Assembly: GCA_947494825.1 (NCBI GenBank)
Contig: CANLWN010000002.1
Coordinates: 372,001-436,000, forward strand
DNA from: an uncultured Flavobacteriaceae bacterium
GTDB taxonomy: Bacteria; Bacteroidota; Bacteroidia; Flavobacteriales; Flavobacteriaceae
Direction: 5' to 3'
Length of the DNA: 64,000 nt
A model generated the notes under the pieces. It saw only the letters and a list, made by a program, of their open reading frames with translations, was not told where the DNA came from and did no database searches. Each line of letters begins with the position of its first letter. The first letter of the stretch is position 1. Made by a program: the position numbers and the translations under genes. Of the stretch, positions 60,645-64,000 are shown piece after piece.

Positions 60645-62461
60645 ATCCAAGCCAGTCACAACTAGTCGTTCTGCTACTAATTGTTAGTACTTGCTTCCTT
60701 TCATCCTGTAAAGAACAAAAGATGAACAAAGAAAACAGCGCAGCTCTTAAAATAGAACAGAAAATAGACTCGTTGTTGGCATTGATGACCTTGGAAGAGA
60801 AAATTGGTCAAATGTCTCAGGCACGGCATTTTGATGATATATCGGAAGAGGATATTGCCACCAAATTTATTGGGTCGGTCATCCATACCCAAGGCCCATT
60901 GCCCGGAAAAGATGCCCTGGAATGGCAAGCAAAATTTACCAGCTTACAAAAAAAGGCCCTATCGACCCGATTGGGCATTCCCTTGCTTTTTGGAGTAGAT
61001 GCGGTGCATGGGCAAAATACCTACGAAGGGGCCACCATGTTTCCCCACAATATCGGTCTTGGGGCTTCTCAAAATGCCGAATTGGTAGCGCAGGCCGCTG
61101 CAATAACGGCCTTGGAAGCCCAGGCTACGGGTTTTAACTGGGTCTTCTCACCTTGTGTGGCCATACCGTACAACGAAAAATGGGGAAGGGTGTATGAAGC
61201 CTTTTCCGAAAGCACGGAATTGACCGAAAAAATGACGGCGGCTTCCATCAGGGGGCATCAGGGAAATCTATCGGACCGACATACCGTAATGGCAACTGCC
61301 AAGCATTTTATCGGGGATGGCTCCACAAATTTTGGGGAAGAAGGCGGTGAGACCACTCTAAGTCCCCAACAGATTGAAGAACGTTTGCTCCCCCCGTATA
61401 AAGCTGCCATCAAGGAGGGTGTTGGGTCCATAATGGCATCCTTCAATACCATATCGGATAAAGCCATGCACGCCAATAAGGAATTGATAACCGATTTGCT
61501 AAAAAACACCCTGAAGTTCGATGGCATAATGGTATCGGACTGGAAAGGGTATTCCAGGTTCGGCGAATCCGATATCATAAATGCGGGAATTGACATGGTT
61601 ATGGCCGTAGACGGTGATTTGGACCCGTTTCAGGAAGGACTGCGGAAATCTGTGGAAGACGGCTCCGTATCACAAGATAGGATCGATGATGCGGTACGCC
61701 GGATATTGCGCCAAAAATATAGGTTGAACCTCTTTGAAAACCCCTTCCCAGACTCCAATCTCATCAATAAGATAGGGGCACAGGCCCATAGGGACGTAGC
61801 CCGCCAAAGTGTACGTGAATCCTTGGTACTGCTTAAAAACGATAATCATACACTCCCGTTGGACAAGAAAACTCCAAAGATTGTAGTGGTTGGCGAACAT
61901 GCCCATAGTACCGGTCTGCAATCCGGTGGATGGACCATAAACTGGCAGGGGACCCTGGAAAACTATGCCGGAGCGACCTCTATTCTAGAGGGAATCGAAA
62001 AACTGGCACAGGGCGAAGTGGTTTACGATAGGCATGCGACCGCAACTCCCGATGGCGCGGATGTGGCCATCATCGTTGTGGGAGAAGTACCATATGCCGA
62101 GTTTTTCGGTGATATTGGCCATGAATCCAATGAACTGACCTTGACGCTGACCCAGGAACACCAAAACTATATAAGTACCTATGCCGCCAAGGGCATCCCT
62201 ACCGTGGTACTGCTTATCTCTGGTCGTCCCTTGGTGGTCACTGAACAAATTGAACAATCAAAGGCTTTTGTAGCAGCTTGGTTGCCGGGTTCGGAGGGAG
62301 ATGGCATAGCAGAGGTATTATTCGGGGACTATGATTTTAAGGGAAAGCTACCACATTCATGGCCAAAATCCCTAGCGGATGTAAGGGGGACATACGGTCC
62401 CAACTTTTGGGATAATACCATACGTCCGTTGTTTCGATTCGGGTATGGTTTAAATTATTGA
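60641..62461 (+). CDS. GH3 beta-glucosidase, lipoprotein
   Basis: 606 residues with lipobox Cys23 (STCFLSSC). The N-terminal TIM barrel begins SLLALMTLEEKIGQMSQ, with GVDAVHGQNTYEGATMFPHN and KHFIGDGSTNFGEE. The nucleophile is Asp300 in IMVSDWKGYSRFG. The C-terminal alpha/beta sandwich includes GEVPYAEFFGD and the ending PLFRFGYGLNY. It would remove glucose from beta-1,3 or beta-1,6 oligomers in the periplasm or at the surface. It is coupled to the phosphorylase gene by overlap. No FnIII-like C-terminal domain follows, as in the shorter GH3 enzymes. Confidence 0.95.
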   Translation: MNPSQSQLVVLLLIVSTCFLSSCKEQKMNKENSAALKIEQKIDSLLALMTLEEKIGQMSQARHFDDISEEDIATKFIGSVIHTQGPLPGKDALEWQAKFTSLQKKALSTRLGIPLLFGVDAVHGQNTYEGATMFPHNIGLGASQNAELVAQAAAITALEAQATGFNWVFSPCVAIPYNEKWGRVYEAFSESTELTEKMTAASIRGHQGNLSDRHTVMATAKHFIGDGSTNFGEEGGETTLSPQQIEERLLPPYKAAIKEGVGSIMASFNTISDKAMHANKELITDLLKNTLKFDGIMVSDWKGYSRFGESDIINAGIDMVMAVDGDLDPFQEGLRKSVEDGSVSQDRIDDAVRRILRQKYRLNLFENPFPDSNLINKIGAQAHRDVARQSVRESLVLLKNDNHTLPLDKKTPKIVVVGEHAHSTGLQSGGWTINWQGTLENYAGATSILEGIEKLAQGEVVYDRHATATPDGADVAIIVVGEVPYAEFFGDIGHESNELTLTLTQEHQNYISTYAAKGIPTVVLLISGRPLVVTEQIEQSKAFVAAWLPGSEGDGIAEVLFGDYDFKGKLPHSWPKSLADVRGTYGPNFWDNTIRPLFRFGYGLNY

Positions 62462-62535
62462 TATTATTTAAAAAACACTGTAAATGAAGCGTGAAAATTC
62501 GCAATGCGTAATTCGAAAAGCCAAACAACAATACT

Positions 62536-63825
62536 ATGAAATCAATACTAAAAATTCTCCTTGCCGCAGGAATGGTAGCCATGCCCAACCATTCGTGTAA
62601 GGAGAAAAAGAACAAGGAAGAAGAAACCCAAATACAAAAAGAAGTGACAGCTAAAACTATTTTAGGCAATCCGGATTATTTGGCCATATCCTATGGCGGA
62701 TATAGAGAGACCACACGTGAGGTGCAACCTTCCCTGGCCGAACTCAAAGAGGATATGAAAATCCTCGCTGCCATGGGCATCAAAATAGTGCGAACTTACA
62801 ATGTTCAATTGCAACAGGTTCCCAATTTGCTGAGGGCCATACGGGAGTTGAAGGAAGAAGACCCCCATTTTGAAATGTACGTAATGTTGGGTGCATGGAT
62901 CGATTGTAAAAATGCATGGACCGATCTGGAACCCGACCACGAGGTGGAGAGCGAACAAAACGAAGGTGAAATTGCCCGGGCGGTAGCCTTGGCAAATGAA
63001 TATCCGGATATCGTAAAGATCATCGCCGTGGGCAATGAAGCCATGATAAAGTGGGCCACCAGTTACTACGTGCAACCTTGGGTCATCCTTAAATGGGTGA
63101 ACCACCTCCAGGAACTGAAGAAAAATGATGGGTTGCCCAAGGACCTATGGATTACCTGTTCCGACGATTTTGCCTCCTGGGGGGGCGGCGATGCAGCATA
63201 CCATACCGAAGATCTTGAAAAATTGGTGCATGCGGTGGACTACATTTCCATGCATACCTATGCCTATCACAATTCCCATTACAATCCAGAGTTTTGGGGC
63301 GTTCCCGAGGAGGAGGAACAACTTTCCGACATTGAAAAAATAGGTGCGGCCATGCTGCGCGCCAAGACCTTCGCCATGGCACAGTACGATTCTGTATCGG
63401 GTTATATAAAAAGTCTTGGTGTGGAGAAACCCATACACATAGGTGAAACCGGATGGGCCACAGTTTCGAACGGGCATTACGGACCTACTGGCTCCAAGGC
63501 AACGGATGAATACAAAGAGGCCCTGTACCACAAACATCTAAGGGAATGGACCAATGATGTCGGCATCTCTTGTTTCTATTTTGAAGCCTTCGATGAAAAA
63601 TGGAAGGATGCGCACAATGCCAAAGGTTCCGAGAACCATTTTGGCTTGTTTACCATAGATGGGCAGGCCAAATATGCACTTTGGGAATTGGTGGACCAGG
63701 GAATTTTCAAAGGCTTGACACGGAACGGGAATCCCATAACAAAAACCTATGATGGGGACACGGCCACCTTAATGGAAGGTGTTTTGGTACCCCCTCTTAA
63801 GAACGAACAAGCGGTGACCCAATGA
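62536..63825 (+). CDS. GH17 beta-1,3-glucanase-like lipoprotein
   Basis: 429 residues with a lipoprotein-type N-terminus (MKSILKILLAAGMVAMPNHSC, Cys21, rather polar lipobox). The TIM barrel starts at LAISYGGYRETTRE. The acid/base is Glu168 in AVGNEAMIKW and the nucleophile is Glu304 in HIGETGWATVS, the GH17 pattern. GIKIVRTYNVQLQQVPNLL is the strand-2 region. It should act on beta-1,3-glucan or its oligomers, as hydrolase or transglycosidase. It lies 74 bases after the GH3 gene and before a further lipoprotein gene. Confidence 0.9.
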   Translation: MKSILKILLAAGMVAMPNHSCKEKKNKEEETQIQKEVTAKTILGNPDYLAISYGGYRETTREVQPSLAELKEDMKILAAMGIKIVRTYNVQLQQVPNLLRAIRELKEEDPHFEMYVMLGAWIDCKNAWTDLEPDHEVESEQNEGEIARAVALANEYPDIVKIIAVGNEAMIKWATSYYVQPWVILKWVNHLQELKKNDGLPKDLWITCSDDFASWGGGDAAYHTEDLEKLVHAVDYISMHTYAYHNSHYNPEFWGVPEEEEQLSDIEKIGAAMLRAKTFAMAQYDSVSGYIKSLGVEKPIHIGETGWATVSNGHYGPTGSKATDEYKEALYHKHLREWTNDVGISCFYFEAFDEKWKDAHNAKGSENHFGLFTIDGQAKYALWELVDQGIFKGLTRNGNPITKTYDGDTATLMEGVLVPPLKNEQAVTQ

Positions 63826-63875
63826 CCAAGACACCAGGAGAGTTTTCATAGCCCCAACGGAAAAAAATTAGAACA

Positions 63876-64000
63876 ATGGACCGATTCAACAAATTTAACT
63901 TTATATTGATAGTTGCCGTGATGTTAAGTGCTTGTAGCGAAAAAAAGTTGGACGTCGAAGTTTATGAAACTTCGGCAGCGGGAAATAAGTTAAGCCCCGT
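63876..64000 (+). CDS. Lipoprotein, 5' end only; possibly GH30 beta-1,6-glucanase
   Basis: ATG 63876 opens a frame that runs to the window edge: a signal ending LIVAVMLSAC (lipobox Cys20), then SEKKLDVEVYETSAAGNKL. The VEVYETSAAGNKL stretch is like the first strand of GH30 enzymes, which cut beta-1,6 branches of laminarin and often accompany GH16, GH17 and GH3 in such loci. Only about 41 residues are visible, so the family is a guess from this stretch and context. Confidence 0.6.
   Translation, partial: MDRFNKFNFILIVAVMLSACSEKKLDVEVYETSAAGNKLSP

Overview
The window comes from a marine member of the Flavobacteriia (Bacteroidota). The signs are SusC/SusD pairs, STN-domain TonB-dependent receptors with FecR/ECF sigma control, lipoproteins with Bacteroidota-style signals, a kinase-less Y_Y_Y/LuxR regulator, TAnnTTTG-like promoter elements and a laminarin (beta-1,3-glucan) utilisation locus. 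I do not name a species. No phage, plasmid, rRNA operon or CRISPR array is visible.

Layout. 1-6540 (minus strand) holds the housekeeping genes pyrF (partial), prfA and purM. Between prfA and purM lies a five-gene envelope redox cassette: Rieske lipoprotein, thioredoxin-like protein, ApbE flavin transferase, DUF4266 lipoprotein and DUF3570 protein. 6658-10081 carries two divergent glutamine synthetases (type III and type II). 10225-14778 holds a Ca/Na exchanger, an SPFH protein preceded by a tiny membrane peptide, a nested palindromic repeat, a secreted terpenoid-cyclase-fold protein and a 50-residue conserved protein. At 14870 is tRNA-Arg(ACG). Its 3' end is repeated downstream, and a 176-bp direct repeat flanks a single A+T-rich KAP P-loop NTPase gene, which makes a one-gene genomic islet. 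Next comes a tightly packed operon of CGNR regulator, acetyltransferase, ATP-grasp protein and aldo/keto reductase, preceded by a 24-25-bp phased array of GGTTAAT half-sites.

20669-37521 (minus strand) is one long catabolic region. Its upstream part encodes an NSS transporter, an M20 deacylase, a sarcosine-oxidase-like enzyme and an NTF2-like protein. Then come ECF sigma, FecR, SusC, SusD, a PIG-L deacetylase, a FucP-like permease, a ROK kinase and a PcRGLX/YetA-like protein. A divergent RpiR-type regulator sits at its head. The polysaccharide or glycoconjugate target is unknown.

38881-41027 holds two overlapping membrane-anchored class III cyclase genes with complementary losses of catalytic residues: one keeps the Asn/Arg pair, the other keeps both metal Asp residues. 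This is the layout of a split, heterodimeric cyclase like the C1/C2 halves of animal adenylyl cyclases, and is the most striking feature here. A lipoprotein and a two-gene YeeE/YedE sulfur-transport pair follow.

43040-64000 is a beta-1,3/1,6-glucan (laminarin) locus: Y_Y_Y/LuxR regulator, a clan GH-A glycosidase fused to a probable outer-membrane barrel, two surface glycan-binding lipoproteins, GH16, a sugar porter, a cytoplasmic GH149-like beta-1,3-glucan phosphorylase, GH3, GH17 and the start of a further lipoprotein (perhaps GH30). No SusC/SusD pair occurs within this locus as far as the window shows. Extracellular endo-cleavage, uptake and cytoplasmic phosphorolysis make a coherent pathway.
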